Assembly (NCBI RefSeq): GCF_000006565.2
Contig: NC_031476.1
Span: 6,013,900 to 6,077,899, forward strand
Source of the DNA: Toxoplasma gondii ME49
Lineage: Eukaryota; Apicomplexa; Conoidasida; Eucoccidiorida; Sarcocystidae
Length of the DNA: 64,000 bases
Direction of reading: 5' to 3'
The first letter of the stretch is position 1. Every line of letters begins with the position of its first letter. The translations under genes were made by a program, and so were the position numbers. The notes beneath the pieces were generated by a model, which worked only from the letters and a program-made list of their open reading frames with translations, did not search any database and had not been told where the DNA came from. Below, one piece after another: positions 1 through 12,741 of the stretch.

Positions 1-204
1 CGCCTTCTCACGTAGAGCGACGAACAACCATCGGGACGCCGGTAGACATTTTCTCTTCGTGCGACTTTGCCGTACAGACACCCCTCCAGTTACGTTACAG
101 CTCTGTGCAATAGCCACCCGTGCATTAGCCGTAACTACGTCGGCTGTACCTCCGCAAAAACAAAAAAGCGAAAACCAAGAGCACCTCTGTCAAAACATTC
201 CAAC
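1..204. other. Left edge downstream of the eIF4G stop
   Basis: On the minus strand this follows the last eIF4G codons. If the strong GTAAGT at 208-203 is used as a donor, this stretch is intron and the gene continues to the left of the window. If it is not, this is 3' UTR. No independent gene is supported here. Confidence 0.4.
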
Positions 205-3200
205 TTACTTGCGACGGCTGCTGTCCTTCGCAGGCGACGATGGCTCAGCAGGGGCTCGGCCGAGGAGCGAACTTGGCCCTGAGGCAGAACCTGTATGCGA
301 AGAACTTGCATCTACAGGAGTGGCAGACGCACTGGCATTCGCAGGCGATCTCTTGCTGAAACTCGATCCCCAATTCTCTCGGCGCAAGTTGTCGTCACGA
401 CCAGACTCTCTCTCCTTCTCCCTCTCCGACCGCATGCGACCCAGGGCACTGAAGAGACGCACACGACAAAGACGAAGGAGGTTAAAAGCGAACCTGAAGT
501 TTAGAGAAACCGATGGAACGCAGACACGTTAGCAGCTTAAAAAGGCGTCGGGCTCCTTTGTCAACTTGAGAGGCAAGACCTCTGCGCGCTTCCGACAGCG
601 ACACTCCACACCGTTGAGTAGCTAGCAGCGAAAGGAGACTTAGCGAGGTCTTCTCGAAATCAATTACGCATTTGGACCAGTTTGTACACGCGGCGGGATC
701 TCGTTTTCGGAGTTTTCTGATGTGGGCCGTTACCTGAACGCGCTCATGGGCTTCGAGGTCTCTCCGCCACCCATCCGGGAGTTCGCGTTCATCGGCATCG
801 GATTCATGCCAGGCTTCTGAACGCCAAGACAAGGACGCACGCAAAATATGCATGCATGCGAGGAAAGACTGCAGGCGCGCCTGCTGTCACTGAAGTGTGC
901 AACATGCGCTGGTAATCCAAAAGAACAAAGGAACTTCGGTCTGGCGGCACCAGACCACGGAGATCCAAGGCAAGAGAAGACATGCGCGTGTGATCCAGAA
1001 GAAGTGGAACCCAAAATGCTGAACATCTGAGTTGGCCTCTCCGTGACGTATCTCACCGCCTTCGCGGGGCCGACTCCACGTCTGCTAGTGGCCATCTCCC
1101 AGCCGCCATCGTCGCCTCCGCGGGTGTCGAAGCCTCGTCCCTTGCCGCCGAGGATGCCTGCGCTGTATTGCTGCTGTTGCTGTTCGAGCTGGGCTTGTTG
1201 GTGGAGCTCTGAGAGCCGAGTGGGACCCTCCTTCGTAGCCGCGAACTTCTTTCTCCACTTCTCTGCTCGGTTGTCCAGAACGTCCTTCAAGAGACAGCGA
1301 ACTCGGAAAGGCAGAGACTCATCCTTCTGCAGCTTCTGGACGACCTTGATCCGTTCGCAGAACTCCTCGTAGAACTTCCACTGCAGACACGAAGCGAGAG
1401 AGCGAGCGAGGCAACGCGGGGGTCGAGACAGGCGCGCACAGGTCCAGAGGACGCGCTCGCGGAGATCCGCGAGGACAGCGAGGAAGACCTACGAAGTCTG
1501 TGCGCGTCTGGACGAAAAAGGGAGAAGAAGAGCTCAGTCTTCTGCAAGAGTGATCGACAGAATCTTTCACGCCCGCAGCAGAACCGATGCAGAAACCACT
1601 GATGCCATCGGAACCTGGACCCACCACTTTCTCTGATCGGTTGCTCCCGAGAAGGCGACTGTTCCTCTGTGTCGAAAGATCCCCTCCAGTTGACGTCGCT
1701 GTGCCTCTCGAACTCGGGCCAGGAGGAGCGAAGCCACAACTCCCGCAGTTCGAGAAAACACCAGAGAGGCCATCAGAGAAGACGCGGCCGCCAGGGCATT
1801 CGAAAAACGTGGACATGAGTCTGTGTCGCTTACCTTTGGGTTCTCGAAGAAAGGACCCACAGTGTGGAGGAAGGCGCAGAGTGCCTCCATGTGAGGAACG
1901 CCCTGGTCTTCGCCTCCGGATATGTCGATGCATTCCAGGCGCTTCTGCAGCAGTCTGTCGATACACTCCAGGAGAATCCTGTGAGAAATCATGCGGCTCT
2001 TCAGCAACTCTCCGACGAAGATCATGTTGCCCTTCATTCGCGCCTTGTAGAGTTGAGCGAACTCGAAGGCCTCGTCCTCGTCCAGTCCCTCGGGCACCCG
2101 CATTGGCTCCAAGTTCGCCACGAACGAGTCTTCACACTGGTTGATCAAGATGCTGAAGCGGAGGAAAAAACGCAAAGACGCAGATGCTTCCAGAAAATCC
2201 AGACGACCGGGACATACACACACGCGACACAGGAGTCCAGCAACCAGCCCTCGGCCTGCAGACCGAACAGTCAGAACGAAAGAGGAACTGGAACAGGCGA
2301 CTCAGCAGATCCCCACCACAGAAGAGTCACCCACAAATTAAAGGCACGTATATACACACACCTGTAAATACATACAAAATCTACATATACATACGTATGT
2401 ATGTGTGTATACGCTTGGAATAAGAACTACACGGATGAAGACACGAAGACTTACCGACGGAAGTAGCTTCCCTTGGCATCATCGGCGAGGATCTGCTTCA
2501 AGTCGTCTTTCAGCCTGGAGCAGAGTTGGACGTACATCTGACAGTGGCGAAACACAGGAAACTGACTCGGAGAAATGTCGATCAGCAAACGCCACCCACA
2601 GGCAACCAGCCCACCAAATCAAAGCTCCCTGTCCTCTCCATTGAAGACAGCTTCAGTACCTGCCCAGACCCGCTAGTACTGAAGGATACAGTCCTTGCAG
2701 CCTGTGTCGGTTTCGCCGGACCTACCTGGATGAAGTGGTGCTGAGACACAGCTTTTTCGAAAACCATCTTCATGAGGGCATTAACTTCCTCCTTCTCCTT
2801 GATGCCTGCGTTCAGGATCTGCGGGTACAGCTTCTCGAACTTCTCCAGCGTCAGCTTGTTCAAATGGCCCTTCAGTCGACGCAGCAGTTGCTGCTGCTCG
2901 TCCCTGCGGTAGTACACCCACAAGCGACAAGGTAATCTCAACATCTGTTCTCTTTCTTTCACCAGGTACACATCCACATTCGCATTCAACGTCGCTTCGA
3001 GGGGGACTCTCAAACTACCGCGAACATGCACCGAGACTGCAAAACCACACAGAGACCCCGTGTGACGACAGGCGAGAGGCGCGTCGCGTCTGAGGAAACC
3101 AAGGTTCACCTTCGCGTCCTTGGAAGGAAAGCGAAACAGGAAGCCTAGCGGTGTAGTTAGACAGAGACCTGCTCTCGAACCTTAGAGACTCGCAAAGCGT

Positions 3201-6200
3201 CAAGCCGGGCTTTGCCTTTCTCCTCGCACTCGACAAGATCCTTTCTCGCAGCGGGACGCTTCGCAACCCCACAGCTGCCGAGTCGAGACATCGCTACGAA
3301 TCCACGTCCAGACCAAAACTCAAACTGACAAGTGAGTCTTGTACTGCCCTAAGAGGAAAGAAACGTAGCAGGACGTCGCCGCTCCAACTCTGCAACTTTC
3401 TAAGAAAGTCTTTTTGTGAGACGCACTTCTTCTGTTCGGCTTGTTTCTTGACCCAGGAACTTTCAGAGGCCTTGAGAATGGCATGAGACGGGGGCGGCGG
3501 AAGACTCTGTTGCATGCGTCGGAACTCGCCAGGGTCGGGGCGCTCTTGGTTGAAGAAGCCGCCGAGGCCACCGGCCATGGCGCTCAAGCCGCCACGGCTG
3601 TCCTCGCCGCGGCGCCAGTCTCTGAGGGACCCAGAGCCGCGGCCGCCGTCAGCCTGGCGGCTGTGGCTTCCGTCGCCGACGCGCCAGCCGTCTTCGTTGC
3701 GGTTCCCGACCTGAGATCCGGATCCCATCGCGCGTTTCCCCTCGTTCTTCCGGTGCATCGCATGCAGAAGGCCGTCGCCGCCGGTCCGACCCGACCCACC
3801 GCGGCCGCCGCTCTTCCAGGAATCATCGCCGTGGCCTTGGCGCCCGTGATGCCAGAAGTCCCCGCCCGGCTGGACCTGCTGCGTCGCCGCTGCATGCGAC
3901 ATGGCGCAGATCGAGATCAGCGCCGGGACCGACGCAGCTTGCTTGCTCAGGCGATACGCCACCAACAGCCGCTTCGAGTACAGTCCCGCGCAGGCGTCCC
4001 CCGAGCCTTGCGCGGAGACTGGCCCGTTCGCAGCGCTGCGCGACGGGCCGTCGCTGAGAAGCGACGACGCGGAGGGCGGCGAAGAACTTGCTTTGCTCTG
4101 AGGCGAGGACAACGCGTCTGGAGACTCGCCTGCAGACCGCGTGCTGGACGGCGCCAGAGGCTGCCGGTGCGTCGCAGAGCCTGGGGTAGAAGGCGATGGG
4201 AAGTCCGAAGGCGACGATGAGCCGGCGCTCGCGGCGGGACTGTCTCCGAACTCGCCAGCGGCTGGCAGCGGCGGGGGGACAGGCGCGGGCGAAGCGGCGC
4301 GCGAGCACCTTCTGCGAGGCGACGACGAATGCGCTGAGTCCGCGCGCGATCTCTGGCCTTCCCTCTGGGCGACCGCGCCATCAGGGAGAAGCAGCCTGTT
4401 GGCCTGGGGACTCGCGTCCCGGGGCGAAGCGGAGCCCGAGGCTGGAGAGTGGGTCCTCAGAGAGCGCGGAGACCGGCTCGCGGCCCGCGGAGACAGATGG
4501 GATTCCCGCTTCGCTTCCAGCTCCAAATCTTTCTGGACCTGCGACGCCGACAACCTGCGCCCCTGGCCGTTGTCACCGCGGGGGCTCCTGGAGGCCCTGC
4601 CACTCCGGCATTCGTCCCTCGCCGCTTGGCGGTTCGCGCGCGGAGACATGTCCGAGGGTCTGCGCCCACGCGGAGACAGTTTGTGGTACATCTCAGCCTT
4701 CATCGCCTGACCGAGAAACGCGTCCTCAGACGGCGGGGGCGGAGGGGGAGGCTCGGTGAAACCTGCGCTGACGGGTGGCAAGTTGCCGAGTTTGGTGACG
4801 ACATTCGCAGCCTCTGCGCCAGTCTCCTTCTTCGCGAGCGAGACCGCAAAGCCCATCGGCTCCGCGGGCGCCTCCACAACCACCGTCGGCACGGGTTTCT
4901 GCACGTCGGCTGAGGAGACACAGGCGACGAGGGAGACAGCGCTGCTGTTCTGAGACATCGCCGGTGCAGCGGCAGGCTCTGGTGGCTCTAGGGTGGTCGG
5001 CGTCGAAAACACCGAGCCGACGAGGCTCGCGGTGGTCGCAAACCCGCGCGAAGAGACTGGGGCGCCGCCTGTGGGGGGCGGAGGAGGAATGACACAAGGT
5101 GGAGGCGGCAAGAAGCCTCCGGCAACTCCCAAGGCTCCAACGGTCGGACCGTGTGCCTCAGGTGACGGTTGCATCGCAGCCGCCTCGTCGTCTTCCTCTT
5201 CCTGCTTCAGCACCTGCTGCTTCGCGCGGCGGCGCTCCTCAGCCCGCAGTTGGTCCTTCCGACCCTGTGGTAGCGCGAACTTCTGTTCCTGGCCTGGGAG
5301 CAGCGGGGCCTCTTTCTCCTCCTCCTGCTCCACAACGACCTTCTTCAGCTTCGGCCGATTCCGCGGCCAGAGAACGTGCGGTTCCTCCTCCTTGCCTGCA
5401 GCATCGCGGGCCGCGCATTGGCCCTCGCCGGCTGCAGCAGACCCACCACTCCCGCCAACCGCGGCAGCGGACTGCGCGCGCCAGGCGCCTCCAGGAGCCG
5501 GTCGCGTCCCTTTGTCGCCTGCGGGGATCGCGGGGGTCGAGGCCTCTTCGAACGCGGCCTGGACAGGCTTGCCGCCTGCCACCTGCTGCGCCTGGGGCTG
5601 CTGGCCCGCCTGAGGACCCCAGCGCCGCGGCGCCTGAGCCGGCTGCGACGCCGCCACAACTGCGGCGTAGCATCCAGCGGGTTTCTGTGGGCCTGCGGTC
5701 TCCGCAACTTTGCCATCGCCTGCAGGCAGCGCTACAGCACCAGCGTTACTTCCACGCCTTCGAGCACCACCTTCTTGGTCCGCCCCGGCGCTGCCCTGAG
5801 GCTGCGTGCTTTGGGTCGGCTGGCTCTCGGGCGCCTGTGGCTCCGCGCCATTGCCGCCCCGACCTTGGCGATGCTGCGCTCCTTCATGGGCGTGGTGCGC
5901 CTGGCCTTGGAGGCTTGCAGCGGGGCCTGCCGCCTCTTCGGAGGCTTCGCCCCGACTGCCGCGATGGTGGTCGCGGTGATGCTCGCGGCGGTGGTGGCCC
6001 GCGCGTTCGGCATAACCATGGCTCGTGCTTCCTCGTCCTTCTTCGCGACTTCGGCGGTCTTTCTCGCCGCGCCGGTGGGCATCGTGCTTGCCTGCGCCCC
6101 CAGCGGAGCCGCGGGCCTCCGACACCGTCTCGCCTCCCGAGGAAGGCGGCGAAGGCTTCGCGGGCTCCGCCACAGGCACAGGCTTCTCCTTCACGCGTCG

Positions 6201-9200
6201 TGCTCGCTCAGCCCAAGTCATCGGACCGCTAGGCGCCGCTGTCGACGCGGCAGCTTCGGCTACCTCCTGCGATAATTCCACCGCGCTCGCGGCTTCGCCT
6301 GCTGAAGCCACTTCCTTCTTTCCATCAGCCTTCGCCACCTTGGTGTCATCCCGAGACCCCCGCACAAAGTTCGCGACTGCTTCGTTGTCGCCCTCACGGC
6401 CCACTTCTTTAGAAACGCTTTCCGTCTTCTCAGCAGCTGGCGCGGCCGCGGTCGCCGCAGGTTGCGGGCTCGGCGCCGAAACGCGCGCTGCCCATCCGGT
6501 CGGCTTGCCAGGGGCCGGCGCTGATGCGCTCGGGACCTCCACGCTCTGCTCTCTCTTCTTCTCTACAGCCTGAGTCTGAGAGGAGCCCTGCTGGTCAGTC
6601 GACTCCGGGGACATCGGCGCGTCGCCTCTTCCGCGGCCGGTGCCGAGGCCGCTCTTGGTCGCTGGGGACACCGGAGAGGCGCCAGCGCGAGCAGCCGCGC
6701 CGCTGCCCCCGTTTGTTGAGGAGGCATTCGCAGGCGACTTCCTCGCGCTAGGCGAAGGCGTAACGACGACCGGCTTGCTGGCGTTCGTCTTCATCCGCTC
6801 TGCCCAGCTGCGTGGGCCCTGAGGCGCCGTAGTCGCGGACTCGCCAGTACTCTTCTCCACAGCTTCTTGCTCGGGTGCGGCCTCTTGCCCTCGCACCGGT
6901 GCGTTGTCTGAAGCATCAGAGCCCCGAGGCCGTGACGCTTCACCGGCTCGATTCCGGCCCTGACCCGCAGAAACCACAGGCGTTGCAGGGCGAATGGAGC
7001 CCCTGCGCGACGGCGTAGCACACTCGGCATGGCTGCTGCGTCTCGTCTGAGTCGATGCCGCGTTCTCCTTCGTCGCCGTCGCAGATCCAGCAGCTGCCTG
7101 GGCCGCGTTCTCCTTTGCAGGCGCAGCCGCGCTTCCCGCCTTCTGACTCCACGAGGGCGTAGCCGCAGTCCCACCAGTCGCTCTCGGGGTTCCCTTCTCT
7201 GGAGACGTCTTGCCTTGCTTCGGAGCCTCCTCAGAAAGCTTCTGAGGCACCGAGGACGGGCGACTGGCTCCGGCCGCGCCTGCAGCCGCTCCGGCGTAGG
7301 ACAGACTGCCGGGCGTTGCCGAAAGAGCGCCCGCGCCCGGCGCGGTCGCAGGGCGCGTCTTCGTCGCCTCGGGAACGGCGCCTGTGCCGCTGCACACCGG
7401 CGACCGAGTGCCGTCGTTGGTGGAAGAACCGGAAGGGCTGGCGCCTCCGCCGACCGCAGTCCCTGTCCCACTTGTGCTTGTCGGCGTCAGAGAAGACGAA
7501 GGCAATGCCCGCTCCTGCGCACCCGAAGTTGCGCCTGTCTTTGCCGGGGCTGGAGACGCACCCGGAGCGCCCTCGGCATGCTCTGTTGTCTTCGCGTTGC
7601 CCTGCATCAATTTGTCTCGGAAAGAAGTCCCTGCAGGCATCCGCGTTGTCCCTTGCGCTGCAGCCGGTGGAGGCGGTGGCTGGCTCTTCACCTCCTCACT
7701 CACCCCTGCTGTTGAGGCCTTCGACGCGCCGGCAGCGCCGGCGCCTTGGTGGCTGGTCCTTCCTAGCGGGCCACCCAAGGCCTGGCCCCCACCCTGTTGG
7801 CCGCCCCAAGCGGCGCCCTGGGCTCCGCCAGCCTGAGTCGGTCCAGCCGCGGCGCCTCCTCGGCCGTGGTGCGGCGCGCCGCCTTGCAAGCGGCCAGAGC
7901 CGCCGGGCGCATTCGGAATGCCGCGGCCCGTGCCGCGGCCGGCTCCGCCACTCACTCTGTAGTTGACCATGTCGCCCGTGCGTCCACCCCTGCCTAGGCG
8001 GCCGCCCCGCCCGCCTCGGCCCAAGCCGCTGCCGGGTCCCGTCGCGGGGCTGCCCATAGTATAGGGCGCGCCGACGCCGAGAAACTCGCTGGGCGGGCAG
8101 TTCGGGCCGCCTGGTCCCACGAGGTGGGGATGCGGGGCTGCGTACGGGTATACAAAGGACGCGGGGACTGCCGCCCCTGTGGCCGCCTTGTCATGGAGCT
8201 GGGCGGCCAGCGCGGCGTCAGACTGCGCGCCAACGGCGGCAACCACCAGGTGGTCGACCGGACCCGGCGCAGGCTGCCCCGCGTAGAGCGCGCCATTCAT
8301 GGGCGCCGCGAACTGCGCCGGCACCGGGTGCGGCATCGGCGCAAAGTGGAGGGAGCCCGGCACCGGAATGAAGGGCTGCGAATGGTGCGCGCCCGGGGCC
8401 AGGTGCCCTGCACCGCGTCCAACGACCTGCGGCGCGTACCCCGGCAGCGTTGCCGGGGCCCCCGCGGGCGGCGAGGCGCCCCGCACGACTCCGGGGACCG
8501 GCGGGACGCCCACGTTTTGGGTGGCGCCCGGCGCGGTTGCGGGGCCCAGCCCCGCAGCCTGCGCGGGCGCAGAGCGCGCGAGCGCGCCGGCCATGGGCGG
8601 AGGCGGCGCGCCCGGCGGCGACGGTGATGACGGATAGACCACGAAAGGGCGGCCCGGAACGAACTCCTGAGCGTTTCGGTTGAACTGGTGAGTGCTATTG
8701 TACGTAGTAGCGGAGGAAGGCGATGCGGGGGTCGCGCCGTTATTGACGCCCGAGAGGCCCACACTGGAGGGAGAAGCTGGTGTGGCGCCAGCGGCGCCGG
8801 AGTGTTGCACCCCACCTGCGGGCGCGGCTGGCGGAGCGGCCTGAACGCCGCCGCTCGCGCCCTTGAAGGAGCCCGGAACCACGGCTGCCGTAGTGGCGGC
8901 CGGCCGGAACTCAACGGCGTCTGCGCGGAGTTGCGAGCGCATCGGCCCCGCGTTTCCAGACGGGGACGGCGCGACTGGCGCAGCTGCGCCTCCGTTCGCT
9001 GACTCGGCGGCCGTAGGCGTGGCCACAGACGCCGGCGGAGGCGGCATTGTGACAGGAGCACCTAGCGATGGGAAAAGGCCCCCTCTCCCCGTCCGAGCAG
9101 CTTCGCGCCCCTCGGGCTCCTCTCCCAGCTGGAGTCGAGACGCCGGCTGCGGTTTGGCGAGAGACCTGCACGGTGCGGCGACGCCAGACAGGGGCGTAGG

Positions 9201-9683
9201 CCCGACGGGCACGGGGAAGAAGGTGGGAAAGGCTGGAACGCAACCCGAAGGCGAAGAAGCGGACGGCAGACCTGGCAGAATGACGGGCTCCAGAGAACTG
9301 CGACTGTTTACTGCATTCTCGCTGGGGAAGTACGTCTTCAACCAAGACTGCGCGGGTGACAAAAAGCTGCCTCCGGCAGGTGTGCCCCGCTGCGAACACG
9401 GCGCCGCGAAGGAAGCCGAGACGCTCAAGGGATGCCCAAAGGTAGGAGGGCCACCAGAGACGAAAGGAGATTCGCGGGTGCCACCGACAGAAAACGGCGG
9501 GTACTGCGGCGCGGCAGGGAGGGCGGAATCGCAGGAGGAAAGAAAATCCGAGCACTCAAATAAGGGATGGTTTCCGTTCCCGGCGCCGACAGACGAAGAC
9601 TGCTCCGCAAACAACTCGACACAGCTGTTCTGAAGACTTTGATGAATGGTACCACTGGAAGCCCCGTCTGCTACGGCAGACAT
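205..9683 (-). CDS. eIF4G: eIF4G-like translation initiation scaffold with MIF4G domain
   Basis: Scaffold of the cytoplasmic cap-binding complex, bridging eIF4E and eIF4A to the 40S subunit. Predicted exons: 9683-3427, 2903-2726, 2537-2455, 2152-1834, 1380-1057, 816-734, 355-205; all phases agree and give 2464 residues. The first exon alone encodes about 2085 residues, mostly Ala/Pro/Gly/Ser low complexity with an RGG-like patch (around 8030-7970). At residue 1902 (3980-3960) is YSKRLLV, which fits the eIF4E-binding pattern YxxxxL-hydrophobic. The MIF4G domain starts just after the first splice (HLNKLTLEKFEKLYPQIL) and fills exons 2-5. No MA3 domain is seen. Start: the only in-frame ATG after an upstream TAG, with A at -3. 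The final AAG-TAA overlaps a strong GTAAGT donor, so the gene may continue beyond the left edge. Family identity is secure; the 3' end is not. Confidence 0.88.
3960..3980 (-). other. eIF4E-binding motif in eIF4G
   Basis: Codons for Y-S-K-R-L-L-V, which match the canonical YxxxxL-hydrophobic motif that docks on the dorsal face of eIF4E. It lies about 190 residues before the MIF4G domain, the expected order for eIF4G. It is flanked by low-complexity sequence, and the surrounding stretch is predicted to be helical and hydrophobic, so it stands out from its background. Confidence 0.65.
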
Positions 9684-12600
9684 GATGTTCTGAACTGCAG
9701 CATTCACTGCGCGTGCATTCAGTCGCAGACTCCGCTCGATGGTAACCGCGGGACGTTTCTATCTACTCCTCACGATAATGAGCGGATGCTGCGATTGCCC
9801 GTACGGGGGCGAACTGAAGGCTTCAGATCAGAACGGAGACAAGCGTGGCGGCAGACGCAGAAGCACTCGAGAGACAGAGTGGACACAGAGGGGGCGGGAC
9901 CTGGAAAGGGAGCGTTGTCACGCCAAGAAAGTCGATGAGCAGAGAGCGGTGACGAATCGCTAGACACACTATGCTTGAATGAACCACAAAAGACAGCGAG
10001 TAGAGACAATTCTCTTGCACGCGGGCCGCAGATCGGCTACAAAACGCCGGCGCTGGAACTGTTCAGAAACGGTACGGGTGAACTGAGTGCGAAGTAAAAG
10101 AAAACGAGCGCGGAGGCGACTCTGGGGACATCCGATGGAGCTAAAGGCGACGGCAAAAAGCCCACGCACGCTTATGACATCTCCCCTGCATCCCTTCGCA
10201 GGGCGAAGTGGACGTGGAAATACGCGGCAAAAACAGGGTGTACCGCCCACGGATTTCGCTTAACCGGCTTGCGGTATCAGGGGAGATGCGGTCGATTCGG
10301 CGGAAAAAACAGGCGAGAGAAAAAGTACGTTGCCTAATTTACACGCGGTGATGGCGCGCGTTCGATGGTTGGATTGCTGCCAGTCAGAGCGACAACATTG
10401 CCGAAGCAACGATCAAAAAGGTGAAAGACGGGACCAGGAAAACAGCGGAGAAGAAACGTTCCGGATCTGACCGAAGTAGCGAGCGGGTTTTTCTTTCCAA
10501 CTTTCCTTTTCCAGCCAGAAAACAGCTCTTTTTGGCTCTGTCGCGAGCGGAATTGTTGTTGGTGTTTCACGATGCGTGGCGAGGAGAAACGAAGCGCATC
10601 ACGTCAGCGAGGAACAAAAATGCAAGGGTACGACAAAAAATGGGGGGCATGGGGAGGTGAGGAGGAAGCAGCAGACACGATGGTGTGCTCAGCAATATTT
10701 TTTCATGAAAATGTATCTATATATTTCGCAGTTTCCGCAGTAAACGCGACCGCACAACGGTTGTCGCGCGTCTGTGCAGGATTGGTGAAACGCGAACGGA
10801 CAAAGTAGGGTGTGGGGGTGCCTCTCCGGCGAAAAGAGAGTCGAAAAATTTAGCGACCGCGAGGAGAGGGGCAAGTACGAGAGAAAAGCGGTGGGGAGAA
10901 GAAGCCAGAAGGGAAAAGCAAAGGTGAAAGAGATGCGGAGAGGCGAGAGAAAGACAACAACTCCTGCCCGCGCACGCGCAGCGCCTGCTGCTGAGTGAAC
11001 GCAAGATTTCGCCTCCCTCAGAAAAATCGTGACAGGGGCAGCAAAACAGCAGTACAGCCGCACCCGCCTCCACTCTCATGTATGGGTGCCCGACCGTTCT
11101 GGCGGGAGCGTGCGATTACCTAGATTTTGCCCCCCCCCCCGCCGGATTTTTTTCGCGGCAGCGACCGCCCACCCACACACCGCACAGAGTTTTACGCTGT
11201 CGAGTTCGAGTCACGATGCCATACGCTGTCGCTCCCCCCAGTGCATAACCGTCCGCGCATTTCCCCGCGACATAAAATAGGGGGAATGGGCGGAGGGTGC
11301 CGTGCGGGCTAAAACAGCCTCCTCGTATTGGCCTGCACGTTGAGCGTGCCAAAAACTGGTCACCAGAATGCGGGACCCAGCGGAAAAATCACACGTGGCA
11401 CATCGGAAAACAGCGAGAGAGCGCTGCGGAGAGGTCATCAACTACTCACGCCAGTTCCCAGGAAAAACAAACAAAAACGAGCAAAGGACAGTTCGGAGAG
11501 TGAGAACCTGCTGTGCTTCTACCCTGTCGCGGAATCTGGCTGACACACGGCTGAGAACGGATTCAGCGAATGCGACAAGCACCGGAATGCAACTAGCCGA
11601 CCTCTTCATTCAGATACCTCTCAGCGGTAGAAAGGTAGATTTTTGAGTTCGCGTCACACTAAGTTTGCCGTTCGTGCATTAAACCATATCTTTGCCACGC
11701 AAAAGGATCGAGCATCTCTACCATCGAGGGACAGCGGGGGTGTGCAAATGCCAAAGAAGAATTTATTATCCATTCCAAAGGGTGAAACTTGACTAACATC
11801 GAAGGCATCTGTCGCAACCATCGCTAAGAGACACCAGGACGAGCGACGGTGCGTTCTTTTTGGTCTCGAGTGTCTCACCAAGGACCCATCGCTCACTGTT
11901 CGTCAAGTCAAAAGGCGCGCGCGAGATCTCAGAATCGCCCGCACAAACGCACGATACTTTGGCTTGCCAAAAAACCGGGTCGTTCACAGATGGCCGTCGA
12001 TAGGTGTGTCGATCGAGACGCCGAAAGCCTCGAAGATGGGCGGCTGGTTCTGATGCCATGTTGCATTGTAGTGGACGAACGGAACAATCCCAAATCTGCA
12101 CATGCGTCCATCTACACTATATCACGTGAATCTATTCCCCAATCTTGCATCCTTCAGGAACACTTATGAGAGTGCAACGTTTCGTCTGCTTGAGTGTCGC
12201 TGCATTATTTTGAGTGTGTGAAGTATGAACATCTGCAGCGCGACCAGTGTCGCCAGGACCACTTTCGATGCAGGACCATGCCCTGGTATATTAAAAATAT
12301 TTATCGTTCTCGACGAAGACGATTCTATCGCCTCACAAGCAGAGTACCCTGGTGTTGATACGTTTAATAGGTGGAAAATCTCAGCCCCGACGAGGCTTCC
12401 ATACAAAGGTGGAAGGAAGCTAAAAGTAAATGGGGAAGTTCAATTGAACGTCGGCCAAAACAATTAGGCTGGAAAGGGTAACGGAGAGTCGCGTAAATAT
12501 GCAGGACTGAAGTCAGGAAACAACATGAAGATGAGCTTTCCGTGCAATGGGGTATCAGCCCTGTGGTCACAATTCTAGTCCACTGCTGAGCAGCACGCGT

Positions 12601-12741
12601 ATCCACAGCTTTTTCGGAAAGCGGTCAAGTGATCGAGTGCGTTCGGTGGGTCTTCTCCCCGCAGAACATTAAAATGGCACGCCGCATCATTTAGGTAACC
12701 TGACAAAATGAGTTAGGAAATTTACCACTTCAAAATCACAG
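9684..12741. other. Intergenic: eIF4G 5' flank and USB1 3' flank
   Basis: About 3 kb between the eIF4G start codon and the USB1 stop codon, both on the minus strand. It should hold the eIF4G promoter and 5' UTR on the right of 9684 and the USB1 3' UTR near 12741. It contains an 11-base C run at 11130-11140. Short ORFs occur on both strands, but none has family resemblance, a good splice context or biased composition. I see no gene here. Confidence 0.5.
11130..11140. repeat. Poly-C homopolymer
   Basis: Eleven consecutive C bases upstream of the eIF4G gene. A run of this length is prone to sequencing and length error. Confidence 0.9.

Noticed and set aside
3441..9633. Many plus-strand ORFs of 60-377 codons across the first eIF4G exon
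   Set aside because: They lie opposite a GC-rich, low-complexity coding exon and have Arg/Ala/Pro-rich compositions typical of antisense shadows; none has a domain or consistent start context.
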